A stretch of DNA of 23,316 nt, taken from contig LSIB01000011.1 of the NCBI GenBank assembly GCA_001556025.1, forward strand, positions 1 through 23,316. The letters run 5' to 3'. The position numbers and the translations under genes were made by a program. Positions 8,074 through 16,312 of this stretch are shown here, in pieces. The notes under the pieces were generated by a model. That model searched no databases and had not been told where the DNA came from. It was given only the letters and a program-made list of their open reading frames with translations. Origin of the DNA: Rhizobiales bacterium CCH3-A5. GTDB taxonomy: Bacteria > Pseudomonadota > Alphaproteobacteria > Rhizobiales > Beijerinckiaceae. The stretch's first letter is position 1. Each line of letters starts with the position of its first letter.

Positions 8074-9315
8074 TCAACGCCTGCCTAGGCGTCTGAACAC
8101 GCCGACCAGTTCGATATGGGCGGAATAGCGGAACTGGTCGATCGGCGTGACGCCCTCCAGCGCATAGCCGCCCGCGATCAGGATCGCGGCGTCGCGTGCG
8201 AAACTGCCCACGTCGCATGAGACGTAGATCACCGTGCCCACCGTCGAGGCGGCGAGCCGGCGCACTTGCGCTTCGGCCCCGGCGCGCGGCGGATCGAGCA
8301 CGACGGCGTCGAGCGGTTTCAGCTCGTGCTCCAGCAGCGGACGACGGAACAGGTCGCGCGTTTCGGTCGCGATTGGTTTGAGCCCCTGCGTGATGCTGGC
8401 CGCCCGCGTCAGCGCCAGCACCGCCGCCTTGTCGCTCTCGACCGCATGAACCTGCATCCGCTCCGCCAGCCGAAAAGCGATAGGCCCGCAGCCGGAGAAC
8501 AGATCGGCGACGCGCTTGCCCTTCTTTGGCAGCGCTGCCAGCACGAGCGAAGCGATCGTCTCCTCGCCCGTGACCGTCGCCTGCAGGAAGCCGCCGGGCG
8601 CGGGCGCAACCATCGCCTTGCCCATTCGCTGCTGCGGCGGGCGGCGCTCGACGACGATCTCGCCATGCATCGACAGCCGGGCAAGATCGAGCCGTTCGGC
8701 CGCGTCCGCCAGCGAGAGCCGCAGCTTGTCGCCGGCCGGGCCATGGCCTCGGATATCGACGTCGAGCCCGGCGTCGGACGCCGTGATCTGGATGTCGAGC
8801 GGCTTGTTGGATTGCCCGAGCCGGTTGGCGAGAAGCTGCGCGACGGCTGGCGCGCGGGCGAGGCCTGGGCTGAGCACCGGGCAGGATTCGACGGCTACGA
8901 GATCATGCGTACGGGCCGCCATGAAGCCGACCATCATGCCGAGCCCTTCGCGACGGGCGTGAAAGGTGACGCGGCGGCGGCCTTGGCCATGGGCATCGAC
9001 GACCTCGGCGACTGGGGCCTCGATTCCGGCGCGCTCCAGTGCGATGACAACCTGCTGGCGCTTCCAGGCGCGATAGAGCCCTTCGTCCATGTGCTGGGCG
9101 GCGCAGCCGCCGCAGCGCGTGAAGAGCGGGCAGATCGCACTGACGCGCGACGATGCCGGCGCGATGATCTCGACGAGCTGGCCGCGCTCGCCGTCGCGCA
9201 CGACGCGGACGGTCTCGCCCGGCAGCGCGTAAGGCACGAACACCGGTCCCTCGGGCGCCTCGGCGATACCGTCGCCGCGCTGGCCGAGCCGGGCAATGGC
9301 GAGGGTCTCGTTCAT
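8074..9315 (-). CDS. Class I SAM-dependent RNA methyltransferase, TrmA/RlmC/RlmD (m5U) family
   Basis: This 413-aa protein (427 aa if the Met at 9357 is used) has an N-terminal TRAM-like RNA-binding domain (about 1–55). A cluster-binding motif C62-x5-C68-x2-C71 follows, with a further Cys in ESCPVL, matching the [4Fe-4S] pattern of RlmD-type enzymes. The C-terminal methyltransferase has DLFSGCGPIAFRLA for SAM, VLDPPRAG, and VSCD with catalytic nucleophile Cys367. Family members make 5-methyluridine in 23S rRNA or tRNA; in Alphaproteobacteria a single enzyme may do more than one site, so no specific name is given. Neither start has a clear ribosome site; the Met at 9315 is preferred because the TRAM domain begins immediately after it. 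It is divergent from cysK and co-directional with the FAD dehydrogenase downstream. Confidence 0.9.
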   Translation of the reverse strand: MNETLAIARLGQRGDGIAEAPEGPVFVPYALPGETVRVVRDGERGQLVEIIAPASSRVSAICPLFTRCGGCAAQHMDEGLYRAWKRQQVVIALERAGIEAPVAEVVDAHGQGRRRVTFHARREGLGMMVGFMAARTHDLVAVESCPVLSPGLARAPAVAQLLANRLGQSNKPLDIQITASDAGLDVDIRGHGPAGDKLRLSLADAAERLDLARLSMHGEIVVERRPPQQRMGKAMVAPAPGGFLQATVTGEETIASLVLAALPKKGKRVADLFSGCGPIAFRLAERMQVHAVESDKAAVLALTRAASITQGLKPIATETRDLFRRPLLEHELKPLDAVVLDPPRAGAEAQVRRLAASTVGTVIYVSCDVGSFARDAAILIAGGYALEGVTPIDQFRYSAHIELVGVFRRLGRR

Positions 9316-9427
9316 GGCGAGCCGGCGTTCAGGCACGGGTTTTTCGGCAAGGGGCATGCGCGGACTGACTGGTGATTTGTCGGAAAGTTTGGCCTATCAG
9401 GTCGGAGCCAAACAGGGAAATTTCGAC

Positions 9428-10474
9428 ATGACCATCCGCAATGGCGTCATCGAGGCGATCGGCAACACGCCCCTGATCAAGCTCCGGCGCGCCTCGGCCG
9501 AGACCGGCTGCGCCATCCTCGGCAAGGCTGAGTTCATGAACCCCGGCCAGTCCGTCAAGGACCGCGCCGCGCTCGCCATCATCCGCGACGCGGAAGCGCG
9601 CGGAACGTTGCGGCCGGGCGGCGTCATCGTCGAAGGCACGGCCGGCAACACCGGCATCGGCATCGCGCTGGTCGGCAATGCGCTGGGCTACCGCTCCGTG
9701 ATCGTGATCCCGGAGACGCAATCGCAGGAAAAGAAGGACATGCTGCGGCTGGCGGGCGCGACGCTCGTCGAGGTGCCGGCCGTCGGCTACGCCAACCCGA
9801 ACAACTATGTGAAAGTCTCGGGCAGGCTCGCCGAGGAACTGGCCAAGACCGAACCGAACGGCGCGATCTGGGCCAACCAGTTCGACAACACCGCCAATCG
9901 GCAGGGCCATGTCGATACCACCGGGCCGGAGATCTGGGAGCAGACGGCTGGCCGGGTCGATGGCTTCATCTGCGCGGTTGGCTCGGGCGGAACGCTGGCG
10001 GGCGTCGGCATGGCCCTGAAGGCGCGCAACGCCAAGATCACGATCGGCCTTGCCGACCCGATGGGCGCGGCGCTGCATTCCTTCTACACCACCGGCGAGC
10101 TCAAGTCCGAAGGCTCCTCGATCACGGAGGGCATCGGACAGGGCCGGATCACCAGGAACCTGGAGGGCGCGCCCGTCGACGTCTCGTTCCAGATTCCCGA
10201 CGCGGAAGCCGTGCGGATCGTCTTCGACCTGCTGGAGCATGAGGGGCTGTGCCTGGGCGGTTCGTCGGGCATCAACGTCGCCGGCGCGATCCGCCTCGCA
10301 CGACAGTTGGGGCCGGGCCATACCATCGTGACGATCCTGTGCGACTACGGCACGCGCTACCAGTCCAAGCTCTTCAACCCGGAGTTCCTGCGCTCGAAGA
10401 ACCTGCCCGTTCCGGGCTGGCTGGAGCGGGATGCCGGCGGGCTGAAGGATGTGATGGCGCGCGTGCTGGGATAG
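9428..10474 (+). CDS. cysK: Cysteine synthase A (O-acetylserine sulfhydrylase), long form
   Basis: This 348-aa fold-type II PLP enzyme makes L-cysteine from O-acetylserine and sulfide in the cytosol. The N-terminus IEAIGNTPLIKL is typical. Schiff-base Lys44 is in NPGQSVKDRAA, the substrate loop is EGTAGNTGIGIA, the PLP-phosphate loop is GSGGTLAGVG, and GGSSGINVAGA lies near the C-terminus. At 348 aa it is longer than classical CysK (about 310–320 aa), with an extra C-terminal tail, and its Lys motif differs from the common NP(S/A)xSVKxRIG; this matches a longer proteobacterial subgroup. The ATG at 9428 has an AGGGA ribosome site just upstream (about 9415–9419). The frame is open further upstream but into the divergent gene. 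It converges with the phosphatase gene with only 6 bp between stops. Confidence 0.93.
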   Translation: MTIRNGVIEAIGNTPLIKLRRASAETGCAILGKAEFMNPGQSVKDRAALAIIRDAEARGTLRPGGVIVEGTAGNTGIGIALVGNALGYRSVIVIPETQSQEKKDMLRLAGATLVEVPAVGYANPNNYVKVSGRLAEELAKTEPNGAIWANQFDNTANRQGHVDTTGPEIWEQTAGRVDGFICAVGSGGTLAGVGMALKARNAKITIGLADPMGAALHSFYTTGELKSEGSSITEGIGQGRITRNLEGAPVDVSFQIPDAEAVRIVFDLLEHEGLCLGGSSGINVAGAIRLARQLGPGHTIVTILCDYGTRYQSKLFNPEFLRSKNLPVPGWLERDAGGLKDVMARVLG

Positions 10475-10480
10475 GAGCGT

Positions 10481-11119
10481 TCAACAGGCGTGAAAGCCGC
10501 TGCCGACCGTCGGCGCGAATGTCACGATGCCGAGGATGACCGGGCCGGAGGCGGCCGGCTCGATGACGATGGCGCCTCCCTCCGGAAACGCCCTGCCGCC
10601 GACCGAGCGACCCAGGACGAGGATCGCCGGGGTGCGATGGCCCACAAGCACCCGGTTGACGCCGGCCGGCACGGCGGCGTTGAACAGCGCGCGATGCCCG
10701 TCGAGCACGGCGCGGAGTCGCGCGCCGGCATAATCGTCCGCCGTCAGGGCGTCGTCGATCGTGACGGCATCCGCTCCGAAGGCGAGTTCGGCCGTGTCGC
10801 GGGCGCGGAAGACCGGGCCTGCCCGCACCGGAGCCTCGACCGGGACGCCAAGCCGCAGCAGGGCCGCGCCGATCTCGCGCGACTGGCGGCGTCCGGCCTC
10901 GGAGATGTTGCGCTGCCCCGCCCGATCGCCGATCCGGAAGGTGCGGTCGCAGGGCATGTCGGACGTATCGGCGTGCCGGAAATACAGGACGAGCCCGCCC
11001 CGGCGCAGCCGCTCGACCAGCGCCATGCCCTCGCGCGTCTCCGCCGCGACGGGCGCGATCTCGCCGCGGGCGGCCGTCGACAGCATGAACAGGGTCAGGA
11101 GGAGGACGAGCGCGCGCAT
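10481..11119 (-). CDS. Secreted histidine phosphatase family protein
   Basis: This 212-aa protein starts with a classic signal peptide (MRALVLLLTLFMLSTAARG, cleavage near residue 19–20), so it is probably periplasmic. The phosphatase core has R48-H49-A50 (FRHADTSD) in place of the usual RHG, with His49 as the expected phospho-acceptor. DRAGQRNISEAGRRQS, FRARDTAELAF and the second His, H161 in VLVGHRTPA, follow. RHA variants occur in small exported branch-2-like members of the family. The substrate is unknown; phosphate scavenging or phosphoester hydrolysis is a guess. The C-terminus ends HAC with a single terminal Cys. It is divergent from the MOSC gene by 81 bp and convergent with cysK. Confidence 0.88.
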   Translation of the reverse strand: MRALVLLLTLFMLSTAARGEIAPVAAETREGMALVERLRRGGLVLYFRHADTSDMPCDRTFRIGDRAGQRNISEAGRRQSREIGAALLRLGVPVEAPVRAGPVFRARDTAELAFGADAVTIDDALTADDYAGARLRAVLDGHRALFNAAVPAGVNRVLVGHRTPAILVLGRSVGGRAFPEGGAIVIEPAASGPVILGIVTFAPTVGSGFHAC

Positions 11120-11188
11120 GACAGGTTCCTTCGCCGAAGACCATGCCGTTTTGGGGGCAAGGCCTCATGACTCCCAGGCTGGAGGCTG

Positions 11189-11204
11189 GCATGGTCGGCC
11201 ATGC
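11189..11204 (+). promoter_or_regulatory. Small inverted repeat over the MOSC start codon
   Basis: GCATGG (11189–11194) and CCATGC (11199–11204) pair perfectly around a TCGG tetraloop, so the ATG at 11201 would lie inside a 6-bp stem in the mRNA. It may be chance, may modulate initiation, or may mean that the true start is Met16 downstream. Confidence 0.3.
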
Positions 11205-11722
11205 TCAACCCCGCTTCCCCGCTCGCCCGGCTGATCGACGCTCCCATGCGGCCGGGCCGTGTGGTCTGGATCGGATTGAGGCCCGCCCGACGCGCGCCGA
11301 TGCTCGCGGTCGAGGCGGCGCGCCTCGATGAACTCGAAGGCCTGATCGGCGACCATTACAGCAGCCGTACGGGCGGGGCGCGTCACCTGACCCTGATCCA
11401 GTCCGAGCATCTCTCGGTCATCGCCGCCCATCTAGGCAGGGAGGCGGTTCTGCCAGAGGAACTGCGCCGTAATATCGTGGTTTCAGGCCTCAACCTCGCG
11501 GCGCTGAAAGGTCGACGTTTCCGCCTCGGCGCGGCCGTGCTGGAGTGGACCGGCGAATGCCATCCCTGCTCGCGGATGGAAGAGATATTGGGCCCCGGCG
11601 GCTACAACGCGGTTCGCGGCCATGGCGGGATCACGGCGCGGGTGGTCGCGGGCGGTGAGGTCCGGCTGGACGATGCGCTTGAACGGATCGATGCTCCGGC
11701 TACAGCCACTTCTTCCACCTGA
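11201..11722 (+). CDS. MOSC domain-containing protein
   Basis: This 173-aa single-domain MOSC protein is related to the C-terminal domain of molybdenum-cofactor sulfurase and to YiiM/YuaD. Supporting motifs are GDHYSSRTGGARHLTLIQ, RRNIVVSGLNLAALKGRRFRLG and the Cys motif GECHPCSRME with C120 and C123, where the conserved Cys binds molybdopterin or a persulfide. Such proteins are thought to handle molybdenum cofactor or activated sulfur, for example in N-hydroxylated purine detoxification; the role here is inferred. The start is uncertain: GGAGG (11181–11185) is ideally spaced for an out-of-frame ATG at 11191 and 15 nt from the in-frame ATG at 11201; Met16 (11246) begins the conserved part (RVVWIGLRPARR). 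Its last 23 bp overlap corA tail to tail. Confidence 0.85.
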   Translation: MLNPASPLARLIDAPMRPGRVVWIGLRPARRAPMLAVEAARLDELEGLIGDHYSSRTGGARHLTLIQSEHLSVIAAHLGREAVLPEELRRNIVVSGLNLAALKGRRFRLGAAVLEWTGECHPCSRMEEILGPGGYNAVRGHGGITARVVAGGEVRLDDALERIDAPATATSST

Positions 11723-12689
11723 AAAACAGATACGGCAGGATCGCGAACACGATCATCATCGCCAGCGCCATCGGGTAGCCGTAGTCCCATTTCAGCTCGG
11801 GCATCTTCTCGAAGTTCATGCCGTAGATCGAGGCGATCAGCGTCGGCGGCATCAGCACGACGGCGACGACCGAGAACAGCTTGATGATCTTGTTCTGCTC
11901 GAGCCCGACGAGGCCGAGCGTCGCCTGGAGCATGAAAGAAAGCTTGCTGGAGATGAAGGTCGCGTGCTCCTCGATCGCCTGGACGTCGCGCACGGCGGTG
12001 CGCCATTCGGGCGTGAAGCCGCTCGCGACCTTGGTGGGCCGCTTAAAATTGGCCGAGAGGAAGAGCAGCACGCGCTCGACCGAGACCATGCTCTCGCGCA
12101 CGTTCGAGATGATGTGCTCGTACTGGCCGATCTTGCGGATAATCGACTGATAAGCGCTGTTCTGCTCGACGGCCGAACTCTTGCCCTCGAAGACGCGGCG
12201 CGAGGCCTCGTCGATCCTGTCGCCGACGCCCCGCAGCACCTCGGCTGCACGGTCGACGATCGCCTCGATCAGTCCCTCGATCACGGCGGCGGGCTGCATG
12301 CCGCAGCCACCGGGCTTGGCGACCCGGTTGAGGAAGATGGCAAAGGCGCCGGGCTCGTCGTAGCGTACGGTCACCAGCGCCTTCTCCGTCAGGATGAAGG
12401 TGACGTCGGCCAGCCGCGGCACCTCCGTTTCGGAATGGCAGATTACGCGCGCAGTCATGTAATGCGCGCCGTTCTCGGTGTAGATGATCTCCGACGGTTC
12501 GAGATCATGCATCTCCTCGCGCGTCGGGATCGAGATGCCCAGATGGGTCTCGATCTTCTTGTCCTCGCCCGGCGTCGGGTTGAGCAGGTCGATCCAGACT
12601 GATCCGGCCGGAATCTCCTCATCGACCATCAGCGTGCGATGGATGAGGCGGTCATTGGTCTCAGGACAGATGCCGTGGATCAAGAGCAT
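11700..12689 (-). CDS. corA: CorA family magnesium/divalent cation transporter
   Basis: This 329-aa inner-membrane protein of the CorA type forms a pentameric Mg2+ (Co2+, Ni2+) channel. The N-terminal soluble alpha/beta domain (about 1–230) begins MLLIHGICPETNDR and includes long helices. Two membrane segments follow: TM1 (about 268–290, IKLFSVVAVVLMPPTLIASIY) ends with the signature GMN at 290–292 and MPEL loop, and TM2 (about 303–323) ends with the basic tail FFRWKKWL. Length matches E. coli CorA (316 aa). The Met at 12689 is chosen because CorA homology begins there, although no strong ribosome site is seen; a longer form from 12749 is open and has GAGG only 2 nt upstream. It lies downstream of an SDR gene on the same strand and overlaps the MOSC gene by 23 bp. 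No Mg riboswitch was seen. Confidence 0.92.
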   Translation of the reverse strand: MLLIHGICPETNDRLIHRTLMVDEEIPAGSVWIDLLNPTPGEDKKIETHLGISIPTREEMHDLEPSEIIYTENGAHYMTARVICHSETEVPRLADVTFILTEKALVTVRYDEPGAFAIFLNRVAKPGGCGMQPAAVIEGLIEAIVDRAAEVLRGVGDRIDEASRRVFEGKSSAVEQNSAYQSIIRKIGQYEHIISNVRESMVSVERVLLFLSANFKRPTKVASGFTPEWRTAVRDVQAIEEHATFISSKLSFMLQATLGLVGLEQNKIIKLFSVVAVVLMPPTLIASIYGMNFEKMPELKWDYGYPMALAMMIVFAILPYLFFRWKKWL

Positions 12690-12785
12690 GGCTAAGGCAC
12701 TCTGGGAGATAGGCGAGCGAGCGTTTTGCTGCGCCGCAAGAACTCCCATCGCCTCAGGATGTCAAACGGATGACGCAGGCGGACG

Positions 12786-13646
12786 CTACATCCCGCCCTT
12801 GACGCCTTGCGGCGGCTTGTCGTCGGCCGGCACGAAGAAATCCGGCATCAGCGGCACCGACGGATCGACGCGATAGGGCGTGAAATCGGTGACGCCCTCG
12901 GCCGCCATGAAGCTGTCGTCGATCAGGAAGTTGCCAGAGAATTCGCGCGACGGTTTCATGAAGATCATGTGGGCGGCGTCGGCCAGGATCTCCGGCGTGC
13001 GGCTGGCCTGCACCATCTTGTCGCCGCCGAGCAGGTTCTGGACGGCGGCCGTGGCGATCGTGGTGCGCGGCCAGAGTGCGTTGACGGCGATGCCCTTGCC
13101 GGCCAGTTCGCCGGCAAGGCCCAGCACGCACAGGCTCATGCCGTATTTCGCGATGGAATAGGCCAGATGCGGCGCGAACCAGCGCATCGACATGTCGAGC
13201 GGCGGCGAGAGCATCAGGATATGCGGGTTGTCCGCCTTCTCCAGATGCGGAATTGCGTATTTCGAGACCATGAAGGTGCCGCGCGTGTTGATCTGGTTCA
13301 TCAGGTCGTAGCGCTTCATGTCGGTCATCTGCGTGTTCGTCAGCGAGATCGCGCTGGCGTTGTTCACGACGATGTCGATGCCGCCGAAGGTTTCCGCCGT
13401 CCTGGCGATCGCGCCCGCGACGTTCGCCTCGTCGCGGACATCGACCATCAGCGGCAGGCATTTGCCGCCGGCCGCCTCGATCTGGGCCGCGGCGGTGTGG
13501 ATCGTGCCCTCCAGCTTGGGATGCGGCTCGGCGGTCTTGGCGGCGATGGTGACATTGGCCCCGTCGCGTGCGGCCCTGAGCGCGATGGCGAGGCCGATGC
13601 CGCGCGAACCGCCGGTGATGAAAAGCGTCTTGTTTCTGAGCGACAT
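12786..13646 (-). CDS. SDR family oxidoreductase, HSDL2-like
   Basis: This 286-aa short-chain dehydrogenase has the cofactor motif TGGSRGIG (11–18), NNAS (95–98) and the active-site pair Y163/K167 in YSIAK, with S147 as the likely catalytic Ser. The segment AAKTAEPHPKLEGTI and the insert DMSMRWFAPH are typical of hydroxysteroid dehydrogenase-like protein 2 (HSDL2) relatives. There is no C-terminal SCP2 domain. HSDL2-type enzymes are linked with fatty-acid metabolism, but the substrate is not established. The start has a strong GGGGAGG ribosome site just upstream. It is the third gene of an apparent operon with an acyl-CoA dehydrogenase and another SDR, 12 bp after the latter, so a role in oxidising or reducing an acyl-derived alcohol or ketone is inferred. 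Confidence 0.9.
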   Translation of the reverse strand: MSLRNKTLFITGGSRGIGLAIALRAARDGANVTIAAKTAEPHPKLEGTIHTAAAQIEAAGGKCLPLMVDVRDEANVAGAIARTAETFGGIDIVVNNASAISLTNTQMTDMKRYDLMNQINTRGTFMVSKYAIPHLEKADNPHILMLSPPLDMSMRWFAPHLAYSIAKYGMSLCVLGLAGELAGKGIAVNALWPRTTIATAAVQNLLGGDKMVQASRTPEILADAAHMIFMKPSREFSGNFLIDDSFMAAEGVTDFTPYRVDPSVPLMPDFFVPADDKPPQGVKGGM

Positions 13647-13658
13647 GGTTCGCCTCCC

Positions 13659-14513
13659 CTAGTGTTCTGACATGCTGAAACGGGCCGGCTGCGCGCCGTC
13701 CCGGTCGGTGAAACCGTAGCTCCGGGCGAGATCCGCAACGTGCAGGACCTGCCCGGCATGGCGAGCGACATCCGGGTCGGCGAGCAGCGCTGCGACGGCG
13801 CGGCCGGCATAAAGCGGGCTTTCGGTCGTCTCGGCCGCCAGCCCGGCATCGGCAACGCGCTCGGTCAGGACATGGCCGGGCGAGAGTCCCAGCGCCGTGA
13901 CGCCGAAGGGTTTCAGCTCGTGACCCATCGCCAGCGTCAGCCGGTTCATCGAGGCCTTGGCCAGATCGTAGACGACATCGCCGAGATAGCCGGCAGTCGT
14001 ATCGAACGAGACCGTGACGATCAGCCCCTTCCGCATCTGGACCATGGCGGGCGCGACGGCGCGCGCCAGCAGCAACTGCGCGTAGACGCCGCTCTCGAAG
14101 TTTTGGGCCAGCCTCGCCACCGGCCGGCGCCAGAACGGCGCGCCATAGGCCGAGCCGTCCGGATAGCGCTCGCCGTCATAGCCCTCATTGCCGCCCCAGA
14201 CGGCATCGACGACGCCGTCGAGCCGGCCGAAGCGGCGCAAGCACCACGAGACCAGCTGGTCGACCTCGCGTTCCTGCGTGTGGTCGCAGCGATAGGGGTA
14301 TCCCTTGCCCCCTGCCGCCTCGACTTCGCGGGCGGTGTCCTCGAAGGTCTCGGTGCGGTTATCGGTGCGCGGGCCGGCCTCGCTGGAGCGGCCGGTGACG
14401 ATGACGGTCGCGCCGGCCTCGCCGAGCGCCCGGGCGACACCGCGCCCGACCCCGCGAGAGGCGCCCGCGACAAGGCAGATTTTGCCGGCGAGCGGGCGCG
14501 GCGCCTCGCTCAC
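13659..14513 (-). CDS. SDR family oxidoreductase, DHRS1-like
   Basis: This 284-aa short-chain dehydrogenase has the nucleotide-binding GASRGVG (17–23) and catalytic Y172/K176 in VVYDLAKASMNRLT, with a Ser at 159 in position for the triad. GRSSEAGPRT at the end of beta-2 suggests NADP preference. The insert around WGGNEGYDGERYPDG and PFWRRPV resembles DHRS1-type proteins, where a WG..N...-FW pattern is common. The start is GTG (14511–14513), and the GTGA overlap of 4 bp with the acyl-CoA dehydrogenase stop implies translational coupling. The GTG is preferred because the Rossmann fold begins right after it. Substrate is unknown; operon context suggests lipid or acyl-CoA metabolism. Confidence 0.9.
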   Translation of the reverse strand: MSEAPRPLAGKICLVAGASRGVGRGVARALGEAGATVIVTGRSSEAGPRTDNRTETFEDTAREVEAAGGKGYPYRCDHTQEREVDQLVSWCLRRFGRLDGVVDAVWGGNEGYDGERYPDGSAYGAPFWRRPVARLAQNFESGVYAQLLLARAVAPAMVQMRKGLIVTVSFDTTAGYLGDVVYDLAKASMNRLTLAMGHELKPFGVTALGLSPGHVLTERVADAGLAAETTESPLYAGRAVAALLADPDVARHAGQVLHVADLARSYGFTDRDGAQPARFSMSEH

Positions 14514-16285
14514 GCCGCGAAGACCGCGTCCGAATCCGCGACCGCGCCGGCCCCTTCCGTGACCGCGAGCGCCAGCGCCGGGGCCTCGGTGGCGAGATGC
14601 TCGGCGAAGAAACGGCAGGTGGCGAGATGGCTCAACCCGCCCTCCTCGCTTCGCAAGGCCAGCGCCTTCTTCGCCAGCCCCGTGCCGCCTTGGGCGAGTG
14701 CGAAGAGCTTGAGATAGGGCGTAGCCCCTGCCAGCGCCTCGGCCTGGCTCGAACCCATCGTCGCAAGCATCCAGTCGGTGGCGCGGTCGAGCGCATCGAC
14801 CGCCGCCTTCAGCCGCGCGGCGCTGTGGCCGAAACCCGGGGTGTTGGCGGCCTCGACCTCGCCGACGACGCCGCGCATCTCCGCAATCAGCGCCTTGACG
14901 GCCTCACCGCCCGACAAGGGCAGCTTGCGGAGCGCGAGGTCGATCGCCTGGATGCCGTTGGTGCCCTCGTAGATCGTGAGAATTCGCGCGTCGCGCAGAT
15001 GCTGGGCCGCGCCGGTCTCCTCGACGAAGCCCATGCCGCCATGGACCTGCACGCCGGTCGAGGCGACCTCGATGCCGATATCGGTGGCGTAGGCTTTCGC
15101 AACGGGCGTGAGGATCGCGGCGCGCTCGGCCGCCGCCTTTTTGCGCGCCGGATCGGTCTCGCGCTTCGCCCGGTCGAGGCTGGCGGCGAGCAGATAACTG
15201 ATCGCGCGCGAGGCTTGGGTTTTGGCGCGCATGTCCATCAGCATGCGGCGGATGTCGGGATGGACGATGATCGGGCTCATCGCTGCGCCCTTCGGCGCGT
15301 CCAGCGCCGTTCCCTGCCTGCGCTCCTGCGCGAAGGCGAGCGCCTGCTGATAGGCGCGCTCCGCGATGGCGACGCCCTGGATGGCGACGTTGAGCCGCGC
15401 GTTGTTCATCATCGTGAACATGCAGGCGAGACCGCGATTCTCCTCGCCGATCAGCCAGCCGATTGCGCCGCCCTTGTCGCCGAAAGCCATGGAGCAGGTC
15501 GGCGAGGCGTGGATGCCGAGCTTGTGCTCGATGCCGGAACAACGCAGGTCGTTGTGTGCGCCCAGCGAGCCGTCGGCGTTGACGAGATATTTCGGCACGA
15601 GGAAGAGCGAGATGCCGCGGGTGCCGGCCGGCGCGTCGGGCAGGCGCGCCAGCACGAGATGGATGATGTTGTCGGTCAGCCCATGCTCGCCATAGGTGAT
15701 GAAGATTTTCTGGCCAGTGATGCGGTAGGTCCCGTCGCCCACAGGCTCGGCCTTCGAGCGCAGCGCGTTGAGGTCGGAGCCGGCCTGCGGCTCGGTCAGG
15801 TTCATCGTACCCATCCACTCGCCGGAAACGAGCTTGTCGAGATAGGTCTCCTTGAGATGGTCGGAGCCATGGGCGTGCAGCGCCTCGATGGCTCCGACGG
15901 TCAGCAGCGGGCCGAGCGCGAAGGCGAGCGAGGCCGAATTCCACATCTCGGTGCAAGCCGATTGCAGCAGCGCCGGCAGGCCCTGACCGCCATGCTCTTC
16001 CGGCCCCGGCAGCGCGTTCCAGCCGGCGGCCGCCCAGGCGACATAGGCCTCCTTCCAGCCCGGCGGCGTGGTGACGACGCCGTCCTTCAGGCTGGAGCCA
16101 TGCCTGTCGCCGACCTTGTTCAGCGGCGCGATGACGTCGCTGGCGAACTTCGCCGCCTCGTCGAGCACGGCCTCCGCGACGCCGCCCTCGAGTTCCGGCG
16201 CCAAGCCCTCCGCGATCAGCGCATCCAGTCCCGCGACATGGCGCATGGTGGCGAGGATATCGTCGACCGGGGCGCGGTAGCTCAT
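14510..16285 (-). CDS. Acyl-CoA dehydrogenase, DmdC/FadE-like long form
   Basis: This 591-aa acyl-CoA dehydrogenase contains an N-terminal extension (MSYRAPVDDILATMRHVAG), N- and middle domains with NLTEPQAGSDLNALRS and YRITGQKIFITYGEH, a C-terminal FAD domain with QVHGGMGFVEETGAAQHLRDARI, and the catalytic base Glu440 in TIYEGTNGIQAIDL. An extra C-terminal helical domain of about 120 residues follows. Length and the N-terminal RAPVxDxxF-like motif match the 3-methylmercaptopropionyl-CoA dehydrogenase (DmdC) group, whose genomic copies often act on other acyl-CoAs. It introduces the 2,3-double bond and passes electrons to ETF. The ATG has GGGAGA 6 nt upstream. It is the first gene of an operon with two SDRs. 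No dmdB/dmdD partners are present in the window, so DMSP breakdown is not claimed. Confidence 0.92.
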   Translation of the reverse strand: MSYRAPVDDILATMRHVAGLDALIAEGLAPELEGGVAEAVLDEAAKFASDVIAPLNKVGDRHGSSLKDGVVTTPPGWKEAYVAWAAAGWNALPGPEEHGGQGLPALLQSACTEMWNSASLAFALGPLLTVGAIEALHAHGSDHLKETYLDKLVSGEWMGTMNLTEPQAGSDLNALRSKAEPVGDGTYRITGQKIFITYGEHGLTDNIIHLVLARLPDAPAGTRGISLFLVPKYLVNADGSLGAHNDLRCSGIEHKLGIHASPTCSMAFGDKGGAIGWLIGEENRGLACMFTMMNNARLNVAIQGVAIAERAYQQALAFAQERRQGTALDAPKGAAMSPIIVHPDIRRMLMDMRAKTQASRAISYLLAASLDRAKRETDPARKKAAAERAAILTPVAKAYATDIGIEVASTGVQVHGGMGFVEETGAAQHLRDARILTIYEGTNGIQAIDLALRKLPLSGGEAVKALIAEMRGVVGEVEAANTPGFGHSAARLKAAVDALDRATDWMLATMGSSQAEALAGATPYLKLFALAQGGTGLAKKALALRSEEGGLSHLATCRFFAEHLATEAPALALAVTEGAGAVADSDAVFAA

Positions 16286-16312
16286 GACACATCTCCCTGA
16301 AATCTTGCGGAC

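Noticed and set aside
6587..8128. 513-aa plus-strand frame opposite the FAD dehydrogenase gene
   Set aside because: His/Arg-rich shadow without recognisable domains or a ribosome site; the minus-strand product has clear FAD and metal motifs.
14597..16300. 567-aa plus-strand frame antisense to the acyl-CoA dehydrogenase gene
   Set aside because: It is a GC-skew shadow with Arg/Gln/Asp-rich composition and no family motifs; the minus-strand gene explains the region.
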